Positions 35,248 to 44,251 of a stretch of 64,000 nt of DNA are shown here, piece by piece. The stretch's first letter is position 1, and every line of letters begins with the position of its first letter. A program made the translations under genes and the position numbers. The notes under the pieces were generated by a model that was given only the letters and a program-made list of their open reading frames with translations, made no database searches and had not been told where the DNA came from. The stretch comes from [Bacillus] enclensis (GTDB lineage Bacteria > Bacillota > Bacilli > Bacillales > Bacillaceae_B), in the NCBI RefSeq assembly GCF_001456935.1, contig NZ_KQ758483.1, positions 62,001 to 126,000 on the forward strand. Direction: 5' to 3'.

Positions 35248-36465
35248 ATGGAGAAAATACGATTTATTCATTGTGCCGACCTGCATCTGGACAGCCCGTT
35301 CAGAGGTCTGCAGCATTTGCCGCCAGAGTTATTTGCACGCATTCAGAACAGCACATTTGCCTCATTTGAAAAGCTGGTAAAAAGAGCGATACATGAGCAG
35401 GTTGACTTCATTGTCATAAGCGGTGATCTGTTTGATGAGGAAGATCGAAGTATCCGGGCGCAGGCCAGATTGCTGAATCAATTTAACTTGTTATATAAGA
35501 ATGAAATTCCAGTCTATGTCATTCACGGAAATCATGATTATCTGGGCGGATTCCGGTTGAAGCTTGATATGCCAGATAATATTCATGTATTTAATAATAA
35601 AACGGAAGTGAAGGAACTGATCACCAAAAAAGGTGCTGTGGTTAAATTAACAGGATTCAGCTATGACACCAGGCATATCCGTGACCGGCGGATCTCAGAA
35701 TATCCAAAGCAGCTTGAGGCCGATTATGTCATCGGACTGCTGCACGGAAGTGAGGGGAGTCTTCACTCCGAACACGAAAATTATGCCCCTTTCTCAATCA
35801 GTGAACTAAAAGAGAAGAACTACCATTACTGGGCACTGGGTCATATTCACCAGCGGCAGGTCCTGAACCCGGCCCCCCCTATTGTCTACCCGGGCAATAT
35901 TCAAGGGAGACATCGTAAAGAGACGGGTGAAAAGGGATGCTACCTTGTCGAGTTAGATAAACACGATTCCTTTCTTACATTCATCCCGACACAGGAAATG
36001 ATTTGGGGGGAAGTGGAAGTGTCACTGGCCGGGTTTGAGCGGTTCGGTGAAATTTATCAACATATCAAAAGGGCAGCTGAGGAGTATGAAACACAGGTTG
36101 ACTGTTTGCTTCAAATACATATCAGAGATGTGAACGGCTTATCCCCGGATGTACTGGCGGCAGTCGAAAACGGTGATCTCCTTCAAGCACTGCAGGAGGA
36201 TTCAGCCGAAGGAGAGCCCGTCCGTTGGATCCACTCCATTAAGCCAGTCCCTTCTGAAACGGACATCGATAGTAAAGATCCATTCATCAAGGATGTCTTG
36301 CAAACTCTTAAAAAAATGGATGCCGAAGAGGGCAGGGAGGCTTTAGCTGAACTAATTGAGCATCCTGGCCTGTATCGGTTCCTGGACCCTTTGGGAGAAG
36401 AGGAAATGTCAGATTTGGTTCAGGAAGCAGTAGAATTAATCCTATACCCAAAGCGGGTGCAGTAA
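35248..36465 (+). CDS. yhaO: YhaO, SbcD/Mre11-like metallophosphoesterase
   Basis: The 405-residue protein has all the calcineurin-like metal motifs in order: HCADLHLDSPF, SGDLFDEED, HGNHDYL, LLHGSEG and GHIHQR. It is the nuclease partner of the ATPase encoded next, as Mre11/SbcD is of Rad50/SbcC. ATG 35248 follows GAGGAGGGG; GTG 35233 lies upstream of that site. A role in DNA end processing is inferred from the family. Confidence 0.9.
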   Translation: MEKIRFIHCADLHLDSPFRGLQHLPPELFARIQNSTFASFEKLVKRAIHEQVDFIVISGDLFDEEDRSIRAQARLLNQFNLLYKNEIPVYVIHGNHDYLGGFRLKLDMPDNIHVFNNKTEVKELITKKGAVVKLTGFSYDTRHIRDRRISEYPKQLEADYVIGLLHGSEGSLHSEHENYAPFSISELKEKNYHYWALGHIHQRQVLNPAPPIVYPGNIQGRHRKETGEKGCYLVELDKHDSFLTFIPTQEMIWGEVEVSLAGFERFGEIYQHIKRAAEEYETQVDCLLQIHIRDVNGLSPDVLAAVENGDLLQALQEDSAEGEPVRWIHSIKPVPSETDIDSKDPFIKDVLQTLKKMDAEEGREALAELIEHPGLYRFLDPLGEEEMSDLVQEAVELILYPKRVQ

Positions 36466-36481
36466 GAAAAGAGGTGCCGTG

Positions 36482-39445
36482 ATGAAAATCACCCAGTTAC
36501 ATATTTACGGTTATGGAAAGCTGATAAATAAGGTTTACTCTATAGAGGACCTTCAACTATTCTATGGAGAAAATGAGGCGGGGAAATCTACCATCATGTC
36601 TTTCATCCATAGTATCCTGTTTGGGTTCCCAACCAGGCAGCAATCCGAGCTTCGTTATGAACCGAAGGAATCCACGGAATATGGCGGAAAGGTCCTTTGT
36701 GTCTCTGAGAAGCATGGGAAGGTCAGCATTGAACGGATTAAAGGAAAAGCAGCGGGTGATGTTACCGTTCAATTTGAAGATGGATCCTCAGGAGGGGAAG
36801 AAGCACTGCTGGATTTGTTGGGAAGTGTGGACAAGACGACTTATCGAAATATCTTTTCCTTTAATCTTGATGGGCTGCAGGATATACATAAATTGAAAAA
36901 AGAAGAACTGAATCGTTATTTATTCAGTGCAGGTTCTACCGGCACCGACCTGCTGCTGCAAATGGAACAGAATTGGCAAAAAGAACGGGAACAATTATTT
37001 AAAAGGTCGGGAAGAAAGCCGGTAATAAATACAAAACTGGGCGAATTGAAAGCGTTGGAAAAGAACGTTGCGGAAGCCAGGGAAAAAAATAAACAATATG
37101 GACCGCTCCAGGAGGAAAAGCAGTCATTGGAGTCTGCCATTTCTACTCTGGAAGAAGAAAAAGAAGCCCTCTCTAAAGAAAAAGAAGGTTTGCAAGTAAT
37201 TGAAGAACAATGGGAGCCTCTTACTGAATTTGTTGCCACATCCACTAAATTGGAGGCATTCGAAGATGTTTATTTCCCTCCTCAGGGGGCAGAACGACTG
37301 AATGCTTTGAAAGCAGAGTGGAGGCAGGTTTCCTCTTATCTGGAAACCCTCGATTCGAAACAAAGGAAACTCTCTGAAAAGCTTGAAGATACACAGCAGG
37401 CTTCTCAATTCATTTCAGAAAGCCAGCAAGTCGAATCCATGCTGGCACAGCAGCCTGTCTACATGAAGTGGAGGGATGACCTGAGAGAGTTGAACCGGGA
37501 AATCAGGGCATTGCAAAGCGGAATAAGGGAAGCGATGAGAGAACTTGATTTGAATGCTGAGGAAAAAGATATTCCTTCCATCAATACCGGCATGCTGATG
37601 GGAGATCGAATCGAAAAGGCATTGCGGGAAAAAACAAAATGTCAAAATGAACAGGAAACCCTATTAAATCAGCTGCAAGAAGAAAAAGAAGCCTTGATCA
37701 TCATTGAACGGAAGTGTGATGAACTTGAAGAGCTTCTTATGGAGGAAGAAGAGTATCAGGCATTGCAGAGAAAAGTGAAACAACATTCTTACAGCCAGGT
37801 TTCCCAACATCGGAAAATATGGGTCCAAAACCAGCTTGAAGATGGAGAGAAAGAAGTGAAGGAAACACGCAAATCTTTTTCCAATCAGCTCTTATACAGC
37901 TCCATCATAATTATCCTATTGACGGGTTTCAGTGTCTGGGCCATCTTAAATGATTCTTCTATGTGGACCTTCAGTATTATGATCATTGCCCTGCTTGCCG
38001 TTAATCTATGGAAAACAAGACAGTATGTAAATGAAAAGCTGAACCATCTTGCAAATTTGAGAGGGAAACTCCGTGAATTCTCGGGGGGAAGCAGCAAAAT
38101 AATTGACGAAGACGCTCCTCTTGAAACTTCAGAAAAAGTCTTAAAAGAACAATTGGAGATTCGAAGTGAATGGAAGCAGCGAATCCTACAATTGGAAGAA
38201 CAAAGTGCGAAAATAGAAAAATTGAATAAGCAGGCAGAATCCATCCAGTCCAGATTGACCGCTGATTTTCAATCAATTGAAAAAGTGAAAGCGGAGTTAT
38301 ATCTCCCGGCTGAATTTCCTGCTGAGTGGCTGAGGGACGCATTCGGAAAACTGAAAGAACTGGTGAATTCGTATGAAAAGTTGCGGCGATTAATGGAGGA
38401 GGAAAAGATTCTTCAAGAGAAGATTGATGACTTCTCCACAGGGTGTGAAGAATGGTTCATCCGGCATTCGATCATCTTTACAACGGTGGAAGAAGCATTC
38501 ACGAAAATGAAAAGCATGATTCAGGATATTGAAAGAAATAAATTGATTCACGGACAAATTCAGGGTGACTTAGAGTCGCTGCGTCTGGAAAGAGAGCAAT
38601 CCCTATCACAGGTGAGAAAAATCGATGATGAGATCCATTCCTTGTTGGAAGAGGCGGGATGCAGGGACGAGGAGGAATTCCGCGCACTTTCACTGAAGTC
38701 TGAGGAGAGGAAAGTGCTGCTTGCAAGCTTTGAAGGAATGAAGACAAGAGTCAATCAGCAAACGTTGGACATCTTTACTGAATTCGAATTCAAAGAAGAC
38801 GTAACCAAAAGGCTAAGTGAATTGGGACAAAGGCTAAATGAACTGATAAAAGAAGTGTCATCGTGCAGGAAGAGGCTGGCATCGGTCGAGCATGAAATCA
38901 ATTTGCTGGAAGAGGGCACAGGCTATTCGAGGCTTCTGCAGGAGTTTCAAGAGAAAAAGGCTGATTTGCGTGAATATGTGATGAAATGGTCCAAGTTTAC
39001 ACTGGCCCGGGAAAGTCTCAAGAAAACCATTGATCATTATCAGCAAACAAAGATGCCGAATGTGATTGCGCTGGCTGAGGAGAATTTCTCTGTATTGACA
39101 GAGGGGATTTATCACACCATTCGTGTGAGCAATGAAACAATAGAAGTCGAGCGAAAGGATGGCGTGCGGTTCCAGGCTGTCGAGCTGAGTCAGGGAACGA
39201 AGGAGCAGCTTTATATTTCCATCAGGTTTGCACTGGTTCGATCTTTCAGGGACATCTATAAACTTCCGCTGCTGATCGATGATGGAGCGGTAAATTTTGA
39301 TCGTGATAGAACGAATGCATTTCAGAAACTGTTGAGAACAATGGAAAAAGAACATCAAATCATCCTTTTTACATGCCACCCTCATATCAGAAGTTACTAT
39401 AAAGAAAATGAAGTGATTCTATTAGAAAAAGCCGTGATGGTTTAA
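36482..39445 (+). CDS. yhaN: YhaN, SbcC/Rad50-like coiled-coil ATPase with membrane segments
   Basis: The 987-residue protein has an N-terminal AAA segment with Walker A YGENEAGKST, long coiled coils (about 170-460 and 530-870) and a C-terminal ATPase half with ELSQGTKEQLYISIRFAL (signature) and LPLLIDDGAVNFD (Walker B). Two hydrophobic helices lie in the middle (about 470-490 and 497-515), where Rad50 has its hook, suggesting membrane anchoring. It begins 17 bases after yhaO and forms a pair with it. ATG 36482 is preferred over GTG 36479 by spacing to GAGGTG. Confidence 0.9.
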   Translation: MKITQLHIYGYGKLINKVYSIEDLQLFYGENEAGKSTIMSFIHSILFGFPTRQQSELRYEPKESTEYGGKVLCVSEKHGKVSIERIKGKAAGDVTVQFEDGSSGGEEALLDLLGSVDKTTYRNIFSFNLDGLQDIHKLKKEELNRYLFSAGSTGTDLLLQMEQNWQKEREQLFKRSGRKPVINTKLGELKALEKNVAEAREKNKQYGPLQEEKQSLESAISTLEEEKEALSKEKEGLQVIEEQWEPLTEFVATSTKLEAFEDVYFPPQGAERLNALKAEWRQVSSYLETLDSKQRKLSEKLEDTQQASQFISESQQVESMLAQQPVYMKWRDDLRELNREIRALQSGIREAMRELDLNAEEKDIPSINTGMLMGDRIEKALREKTKCQNEQETLLNQLQEEKEALIIIERKCDELEELLMEEEEYQALQRKVKQHSYSQVSQHRKIWVQNQLEDGEKEVKETRKSFSNQLLYSSIIIILLTGFSVWAILNDSSMWTFSIMIIALLAVNLWKTRQYVNEKLNHLANLRGKLREFSGGSSKIIDEDAPLETSEKVLKEQLEIRSEWKQRILQLEEQSAKIEKLNKQAESIQSRLTADFQSIEKVKAELYLPAEFPAEWLRDAFGKLKELVNSYEKLRRLMEEEKILQEKIDDFSTGCEEWFIRHSIIFTTVEEAFTKMKSMIQDIERNKLIHGQIQGDLESLRLEREQSLSQVRKIDDEIHSLLEEAGCRDEEEFRALSLKSEERKVLLASFEGMKTRVNQQTLDIFTEFEFKEDVTKRLSELGQRLNELIKEVSSCRKRLASVEHEINLLEEGTGYSRLLQEFQEKKADLREYVMKWSKFTLARESLKKTIDHYQQTKMPNVIALAEENFSVLTEGIYHTIRVSNETIEVERKDGVRFQAVELSQGTKEQLYISIRFALVRSFRDIYKLPLLIDDGAVNFDRDRTNAFQKLLRTMEKEHQIILFTCHPHIRSYYKENEVILLEKAVMV

Positions 39446-39514
39446 GCACGGAAAACAATGAGTCTATCATATATGTTATACTGAAACTGATTAAAATGAG
39501 GACGGAGGATTACG

Positions 39515-40456
39515 ATGACAGGAATCATGACATTCAATGCAGGGGAAACGGTCGATCTGCATCTGCTTATAAAACAGATGACCAAAGGGACAACAAATGC
39601 CGGAAAGCCATTTTTGACGCTCATTCTCCAGGATAAAAGCGGAGAAATGGAGGCGAAGCTTTGGGACGCCTCGGAGCAGGATGAAAAAGCATTCCAGCCT
39701 GAAACCATTGTAAAAGTAATTGGGGATGTCCATAACTACCGGGGGAAAAATCAACTGAAAATAAAGCAGATCCGTCCTGCATCACCGGCAGATGGACATA
39801 AAATTTCAGATTTTCTCCAAACTGCACCGTTGTCGATCGATGAGATGACGAGTAAAATCACACAATATATCTTCGAAATGAGAAATCCAAATATACAGCG
39901 CATCACGAGGCATCTGCTTAAGAAATATCAAAAGCCGTTCCTTGAGTATCCCGCGGCCACAAAAAATCATCATGAATTCGTATCGGGACTTGCATATCAT
40001 GTCGTATCGATGCTTGACTTATCAAAGGCAATTGCAAGCCTTTATCCGTCACTGGATACTGACCTGTTGTATGCAGGGGTCATCCTTCACGATCTAGGGA
40101 AGGTCATGGAACTGTCAGGAGCCACTTCCACTACGTACACGATAGAAGGGAATCTTCTGGGGCATATTTCCATTATGGTCAATGAAATCGGGAAAACAGC
40201 TGAAGAGTTAGGAATCGAAGGAGAAGAAGTGATGATCCTTCAGCATATGGTATTGAGCCACCACGGAAAAGCGGAGTGGGGAAGCCCGAAACCGCCGATG
40301 ATCCGTGAAGCGGAAATCCTTCATTATATCGATAACGTCGATGCAAAGATGAATATGCTCGACCGTGCACTTGAACGCGTTAAACCGGGTGAATACACCG
40401 AAAGAATCTTCCCGCTGGATAATCGATCTTTCTACAAACCGACATTTCATAAATAA
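39515..40456 (+). CDS. yhaM: YhaM, 3'-5' exoribonuclease
   Basis: The 313-residue enzyme has an N-terminal OB-fold (about residues 10-90, with [20 protein letters not shown]) and an HD domain with [14 protein letters not shown] and the later histidines in [12 protein letters not shown]. In B. subtilis YhaM degrades RNA 3' ends with metal ions. Length agrees. ACGGAGGA precedes the ATG. The terminator and repeat copy F follow. Confidence 0.93.
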   Translation: MTGIMTFNAGETVDLHLLIKQMTKGTTNAGKPFLTLILQDKSGEMEAKLWDASEQDEKAFQPETIVKVIGDVHNYRGKNQLKIKQIRPASPADGHKISDFLQTAPLSIDEMTSKITQYIFEMRNPNIQRITRHLLKKYQKPFLEYPAATKNHHEFVSGLAYHVVSMLDLSKAIASLYPSLDTDLLYAGVILHDLGKVMELSGATSTTYTIEGNLLGHISIMVNEIGKTAEELGIEGEEVMILQHMVLSHHGKAEWGSPKPPMIREAEILHYIDNVDAKMNMLDRALERVKPGEYTERIFPLDNRSFYKPTFHK

Positions 40457-40485
40457 TAAAGTTGTTGATTGAAAAAGTTTTCTGA

Positions 40486-40538
40486 AAAAAACCCAAACTG
40501 ATTTGCATGTGATAAGGCAAATCAGTTCGGGTTTTTTA
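40486..40538 (+). terminator. Terminator after yhaM
   Basis: AAACCCAAACTGATTTGC pairs with GCAAATCAGTTCGGGTTT with one mismatch and is followed by six T. Same arm family as at 1661, 26453 and 29256. Confidence 0.9.
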
Positions 40539-40574
40539 TTTGTTCAACCAAGTACATTTAGATTTTAGTTCTTT

Positions 40575-40818
40575 CCAGCGGTTGATCGGAGTGCAAGACG
40601 AAGACTCCTATCAGAAAAGCGGAAGGGCTTTGCTCAGAGGCGTGTGGCATAAGACGAATCGGCCAGGAAGGCGTTCTTTGCCTTCTTGGTCGGTTTGGCT
40701 TATGACATGTGCCTCTAAGCCCTGCAGCTGGACAGTTAACTCTCCTTACTAAGAGAGGAGGCTCACAGGTCACCCGCGGAAAACGAAGTCTTGTACGGAA
40801 ATCATTTGCGGTATTGAT
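40575..40818 (+). repeat. Dispersed structured repeat, copy F (complete)
   Basis: Left end CAGCGGTTGATCGGAGTG, right end TACGGAAATCATTTGCGG. The central hairpin at 40634-40718 has arms beginning AGAGGCGTGTGGCATAAGAC and ending CTTATGACATGTGCCTCT. Apparent ORFs here are translations of the repeat. Confidence 0.88.
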
Positions 40819-40944
40819 AGACTTCAAAATATATAACCAGCAACAATTAAATCCCTTTAAATGAATCTTCAATATTAGGTTATGTTTCCGACAGGCATCT
40901 CATATAGTATCAATAAGAGGACAAACTATAAGGAGATGAAATAA

Positions 40945-41121
40945 ATGACTCTACCAATTTGGATGTACTTCGTTGTGGCAGGAATCTTTGCTAGCGCCTT
41001 TATGACAATCAAATCAGCAAAGGAAGAAAAACAGGTGGAAGATGAATGGATTGAAAAAGAAGGGGAAGTGTACATCTCCCGGATGCAGGATGAGAAAGAA
41101 CGGAGACGTCAATTTTCTTGA
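40945..41121 (+). CDS. yhaL: YhaL, small sporulation membrane protein
   Basis: The 58-residue product starts MTLPIWMYFVVAGIFASAFM (one membrane helix) and continues as a charged tail ending KERRRQFS. AGGAG lies 8 bases before the ATG. Position next to prsA and overall form match YhaL, which is linked to sporulation in B. subtilis. It converges on prsA. Confidence 0.8.
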   Translation: MTLPIWMYFVVAGIFASAFMTIKSAKEEKQVEDEWIEKEGEVYISRMQDEKERRRQFS

Positions 41122-41126
41122 AATAC

Positions 41127-41170
41127 AAAAAGAAGCCTGAAGGAGTTACTTTCTCCTTCAGGCTTCTTTT
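41127..41170. terminator. Bidirectional terminator between yhaL and prsA
   Basis: AAAAGAAGCCTGAAGGAG pairs perfectly with CTCCTTCAGGCTTCTTTT, with A and T tails on the two sides. Confidence 0.92.
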
Positions 41171-41181
41171 ATTTATCTTTA

Positions 41182-42126
41182 TTATTCAGCAACTGGCTTT
41201 TCTTCACTCTCCGGGGCAGGTGTTTCCCCGTTTTCTGGTGCAGCCGGCGGATTCAATACTTGGTCAAATGATTTTTTCAAATCTTTGTCTTTGATATTCA
41301 GGTCAGCTTTTTCTATCTCGCGCTTCATTGCTTCCTGGATTTTTTGAGGATCTACTTTAGAAAGTTTTAGTTCTTTCTCAAGTTCCTTCTTCATTTCATC
41401 GAATGATTTCTTTTCTTTCTTATCAGTGACTTCGATGATATGGTAGCCGTATTCAGTTTTGATCGGCTCGCTGACTTTCCCTTTTTCTAATGTATCAAGT
41501 GCTTTTGAGAATTCAGGCACAAAATTCTGACGTCCCGCATAATCTACCCATCCAAGGCTTCCGCCCTTTTCGGCAGAACCGGGATCTTTTGAATACTCCT
41601 TAGCAAGTTCTTCGAAGTTACCGCCGTCCGCCAGTTTTTGTTTTACTTCCTTGGCAGTTTTTTCATCATCTACAAGGATGTGGCGGACTTCAATTTCAGG
41701 TTTCCACTTCTCATAATATTCCTTGAGTTCTTTTTCAGAGACTTTCACATCAGAGGTAGCCGCTTTTTCCTGAAGAAGTTGAAGCTTCAAGTATTCTTTA
41801 AATGACTTTTCATTAAGATTGTACTGCTGAAGGAACATATCGAATTGAGGCCCGAGCTGGTCTTTCGCTTCATTCAATTTCTCATCCACTTCTTTGTCGC
41901 TGACTTTGTATTTATCAGACAGGACCTTTGTGTAAACAAGTTCCTGAAGCGCCTGCTCCATTTGTGGAGTGAATTTTTGCTTCATTGATTTGTATAATTC
42001 ATCCTTGGTCACATCTCCGGCTTTAGTCGTTGCAACCACGTCACTTTTGTCTGCACTGTCTCCGCTGCAGCCTGCAAGGCCGATCATCCCGGTTGCAAGG
42101 GTCACTGAAATAATCCATTTTTTCAT
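41182..42126 (-). CDS. prsA: PrsA, extracytoplasmic foldase lipoprotein
   Basis: The 314-residue protein has a lipoprotein signal with lipobox LAGC, an N-terminal helical domain and a parvulin-type prolyl isomerase domain with IEVRHILVDDEKTA, KGGSLGWVDYAGRQ and YGYHIIEVTD. The C-terminal tail is rich in proline and glutamate. It helps secreted proteins fold outside the membrane. The second ATG (42126) is chosen because AGGAG lies 9 bases before it and would be too close to 42135. Confidence 0.93.
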   Translation of the reverse strand: MKKWIISVTLATGMIGLAGCSGDSADKSDVVATTKAGDVTKDELYKSMKQKFTPQMEQALQELVYTKVLSDKYKVSDKEVDEKLNEAKDQLGPQFDMFLQQYNLNEKSFKEYLKLQLLQEKAATSDVKVSEKELKEYYEKWKPEIEVRHILVDDEKTAKEVKQKLADGGNFEELAKEYSKDPGSAEKGGSLGWVDYAGRQNFVPEFSKALDTLEKGKVSEPIKTEYGYHIIEVTDKKEKKSFDEMKKELEKELKLSKVDPQKIQEAMKREIEKADLNIKDKDLKKSFDQVLNPPAAPENGETPAPESEEKPVAE

Positions 42127-42273
42127 GCTGAACATCTCCTAGTATATAGATTGTTACGACTTGTCAAAATTCTACAACCCATACTATATCACACTTTTTC
42201 CATGAAAAAAAATATTTTCCAAACTTAAGATGATAAAAATGGGCATTTTACACACCCATTTCCCAGGTTCATT

Positions 42274-42282
42274 CATATGATA
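42274..42282 (+). promoter_or_regulatory. Possible SigK-type -10 element upstream of the yjcZ-like genes
   Basis: CATATGATA fits the mother-cell -10 pattern CATANNNTA, about 31 bases before the first tiny ORF. The -35 is not clear, so this is weak. Confidence 0.3.
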
Positions 42283-42312
42283 AAAACGAATAGAGAAAAG
42301 GAGGTAATAAAT

Positions 42313-42399
42313 ATGAGCTGTGGATACAATTCAGGATTCGCTTTGATCGTAGTGCTGTTCATCTTATTAATCATCGTTGGTGCCGCGTATCTATATTAA
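42313..42399 (+). CDS. YjcZ-family tiny sporulation membrane protein, copy 1
   Basis: The 28-residue peptide starts MSCGYNSGFALIVVLFILL and ends VGAAYLY, a glycine-rich start followed by one membrane helix. This is the tiny Bacillus membrane-protein family that includes YjcZ. AAAGGAGG precedes the ATG. It is first of three related genes. Confidence 0.85.
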   Translation: MSCGYNSGFALIVVLFILLIIVGAAYLY

Positions 42400-42486
42400 A
42401 AAAAATTAGAAATATGACAAAAGCCTAAAACAAAAGGCGACTAACTTGAATAAGATAAATTAGCGCTTCAAAGGAGGTGGAAAGTT

Positions 42487-42570
42487 ATGGGTAACGCATA
42501 CGGCGGAGGTTTCGCGTTAATTGTTGTACTATTCATCTTGTTAATCATTGTAGGTGCAGCTTGGCTATAA
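42487..42570 (+). CDS. YjcZ-family tiny sporulation membrane protein, copy 2
   Basis: The 27-residue peptide starts MGNAYGGGFALIVVLFILL and ends VGAAWL. AAAGGAGGTGG precedes the ATG. It is nearly identical to copy 1 in the helix. Confidence 0.85.
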   Translation: MGNAYGGGFALIVVLFILLIIVGAAWL

Positions 42571-42698
42571 TTTAGCCTCGGGATAGTGCAGTGTTACACC
42601 GGATAAGAACAAATAGGAGGGGCGTACTTTTAGGAAGGAAGCCCCTTTTCCTAATTCTTTTCACCGGTGCTTTCCATAAATGAAAGGAGGAGCACATT

Positions 42699-42785
42699 AT
42701 GTCTGGTGCTTACGGCGGAGGATTTGCTTTACTTGTTGTGTTATTTATTTTGTTGATTATCATCGGCGCAGCGTACGTTTGCTAA
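42699..42785 (+). CDS. YjcZ-family tiny sporulation membrane protein, copy 3
   Basis: The 28-residue peptide starts MSGAYGGGFALLVVLFILL and ends IGAAYVC. AAAGGAGGAG precedes the ATG. The C-terminal cysteine is unique to this copy. A terminator follows at 42801. Confidence 0.85.
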   Translation: MSGAYGGGFALLVVLFILLIIIGAAYVC

Positions 42786-42800
42786 TCAATCTATAAATGT

Positions 42801-42836
42801 AAAAACCAGTCCGGTTTGAAATCGGGCTGGTTTTTT
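42801..42836 (+). terminator. Terminator after the yjcZ-like genes
   Basis: AAAAACCAGTCCG and CGGGCTGGTTTTT pair (one wobble) and are followed by T. Confidence 0.85.
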
Positions 42837-42862
42837 AGTGTGCAGTGGCTGAGCGAGCCGCC

Positions 42863-43002
42863 TCCGCATTTCAGATTGTCCAGCTCCAGGGCTTAGAGGC
42901 ACATGCCATAAGCCAAACCGGCCAAGAAGGCCAAGAACGCCTTCCCGTCCGGTTCGTCTTATGCCCCCCGCCTCTGACCAAAGCCCTTCCGCATTTCAGA
43001 TT
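42863..43002 (-). repeat. Hairpin module of the dispersed repeat, copy G, flanked by 15-bp direct repeats
   Basis: Only the core hairpin and its shoulders are present, in reverse orientation: GTCCAGCTCCAGGGCTTAGA leads into the stem and TCTGACCAAAGCCCTTCCGC leaves it. TCCGCATTTCAGATT occurs at both borders (42863-42877 and 42988-43002). The right border overlaps the stop codon of the gene at 43001-43180. Confidence 0.75.
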
Positions 43003-43180
43003 ATGTATAAAGTATTTCTACGTATGAAGATACCAATAGTATGGTGATTAGAATGTTGATGGTTCTAAATACCTTTGGCTGGCGATCTTCAGGTATTTCT
43101 TTCTGCAAGCATAATGCGTTTGTCATCTTGTTTATATAGAACAAGATAAACACCGCAAAGACTAAAAACATGGAGATCAT
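43001..43180 (-). CDS. Small two-helix membrane protein, unknown function
   Basis: The 59-residue product starts MISMFLVFAVFILFYINKMT and has a second hydrophobic segment (INILITILLVSSYV) after the loop PEDRQPKVFR. GGGGAGGGG lies 6 bases before the ATG, a very strong ribosome site. Its stop codon lies in the border repeat of copy G, so the present C-terminus may have been reshaped by the repeat. No family recognised. Confidence 0.65.
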   Translation of the reverse strand: MISMFLVFAVFILFYINKMTNALCLQKEIPEDRQPKVFRTINILITILLVSSYVEILYT

Positions 43181-43341
43181 TCTAACCCCTCCCCGTTATC
43201 TCCTATAAACTATACGATACCAAAATATGAAACAGAATGGTAGAGCGAGTATTGCCGAAATATTGGTAATGAGTGAACATGCAGAGCATTTCTGCTGGTT
43301 TCTTCAGATAGGTCCAGCATGTTTAATCAGTAAAGGAGAAG

Positions 43342-43386
43342 GATGATCATAAGCCCTTGCCAGTCAGGCAAGGGACTTTTATCATC
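43342..43386. terminator. Terminator of the yhaJ-like gene
   Basis: CCCTTGC and GCAAGGG form the inner stem; GATGAT and ATCATC extend it. Confidence 0.7.
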
Positions 43387-43387
43387 C

Positions 43388-43924
43388 TTACTGATAAATG
43401 AGAATTTCATATCCGTCTTCATTCTCTTCGATCAAAGCATTCCGCGGTGAGTCCAGCAGTTGTTTTGCATAAATGAAATCAATGGCACAAATGCCAGAGT
43501 GAAATGCCAATAATATTGCAAAATAATGAGAGTAATGCGGGAAAATGATACATCCGTAAAGCAGGAGGCCGTTAATGACCAGGAATGGTGCAAACAGGGC
43601 CGCCATATACAGATATTTTGAAATCGGCCGATTGACTCTCAGGGTCACGATCGGAAGAAAGACCAGCTTACGGTCCCATCTCCACCTCATCAATTTCACA
43701 TACGGGAATATTGGCACCAAGTGAATGAGTTTATGCAATGGATATATGCTGATCAGTCCCAATAGAAAACCGGGCAAATGATTATCATAAAACGAACTCG
43801 AGTACATTAATGTAATAGGTACGTATATAAATGAGAATACCATCATCATGATTATTGATGAAAGTAAAAAGACTCGGTAAAAGCCAAATTGTCTCTCTAA
43901 ATTGATTGATTTCCAACAGTGCAT
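43388..43924 (-). CDS. yhaJ: YhaJ-like membrane protein (DUF3267)
   Basis: The 178-residue protein has about four membrane helices and the conserved stretch LLGLISIYPLHKLIHLVPIF, in which a histidine-containing helix resembles the zinc-protease-like DUF3267 family. Length and location between prsA and scoC fit B. subtilis YhaJ. Activity is unknown. Confidence 0.7.
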   Translation of the reverse strand: MHCWKSINLERQFGFYRVFLLSSIIMMMVFSFIYVPITLMYSSSFYDNHLPGFLLGLISIYPLHKLIHLVPIFPYVKLMRWRWDRKLVFLPIVTLRVNRPISKYLYMAALFAPFLVINGLLLYGCIIFPHYSHYFAILLAFHSGICAIDFIYAKQLLDSPRNALIEENEDGYEILIYQ

Positions 43925-44090
43925 AAAAAAATCGCCTCCATAGACGATGGTTTTGTGTTTAATATGAACGCTTTACATACTTTATTACGATTATGGAAAA
44001 AAATCAACACATAATTTGAGATTTTTTTAAGGAAATATAAAGGAGGGAGTAAAGTATTTATGTGATATGTTGAACAAAGTCAGAGAAAAG

Positions 44091-44131
44091 CAAAAAAGCG
44101 GATGGATTTTTATATGTACTCCGCTTTTTGT
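44091..44131 (-). terminator. Terminator of scoC
   Basis: AAAAAGCGGA and TCCGCTTTTT pair perfectly; on the minus strand a T-rich stretch follows. The rest of 43925-44251 holds the yhaJ upstream region and nothing else recognisable. Confidence 0.75.
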
Positions 44132-44251
44132 TGAAAGGTTCAGACTGATTAATCTTTTTGCAGGGGCTCTGGAAGTTGGATAGCTGCATGGCCCTGGGAA
44201 TCAATCAATTACTGGTGTGCATCTAATATCTGATAGACAACAGGCGTAAAA

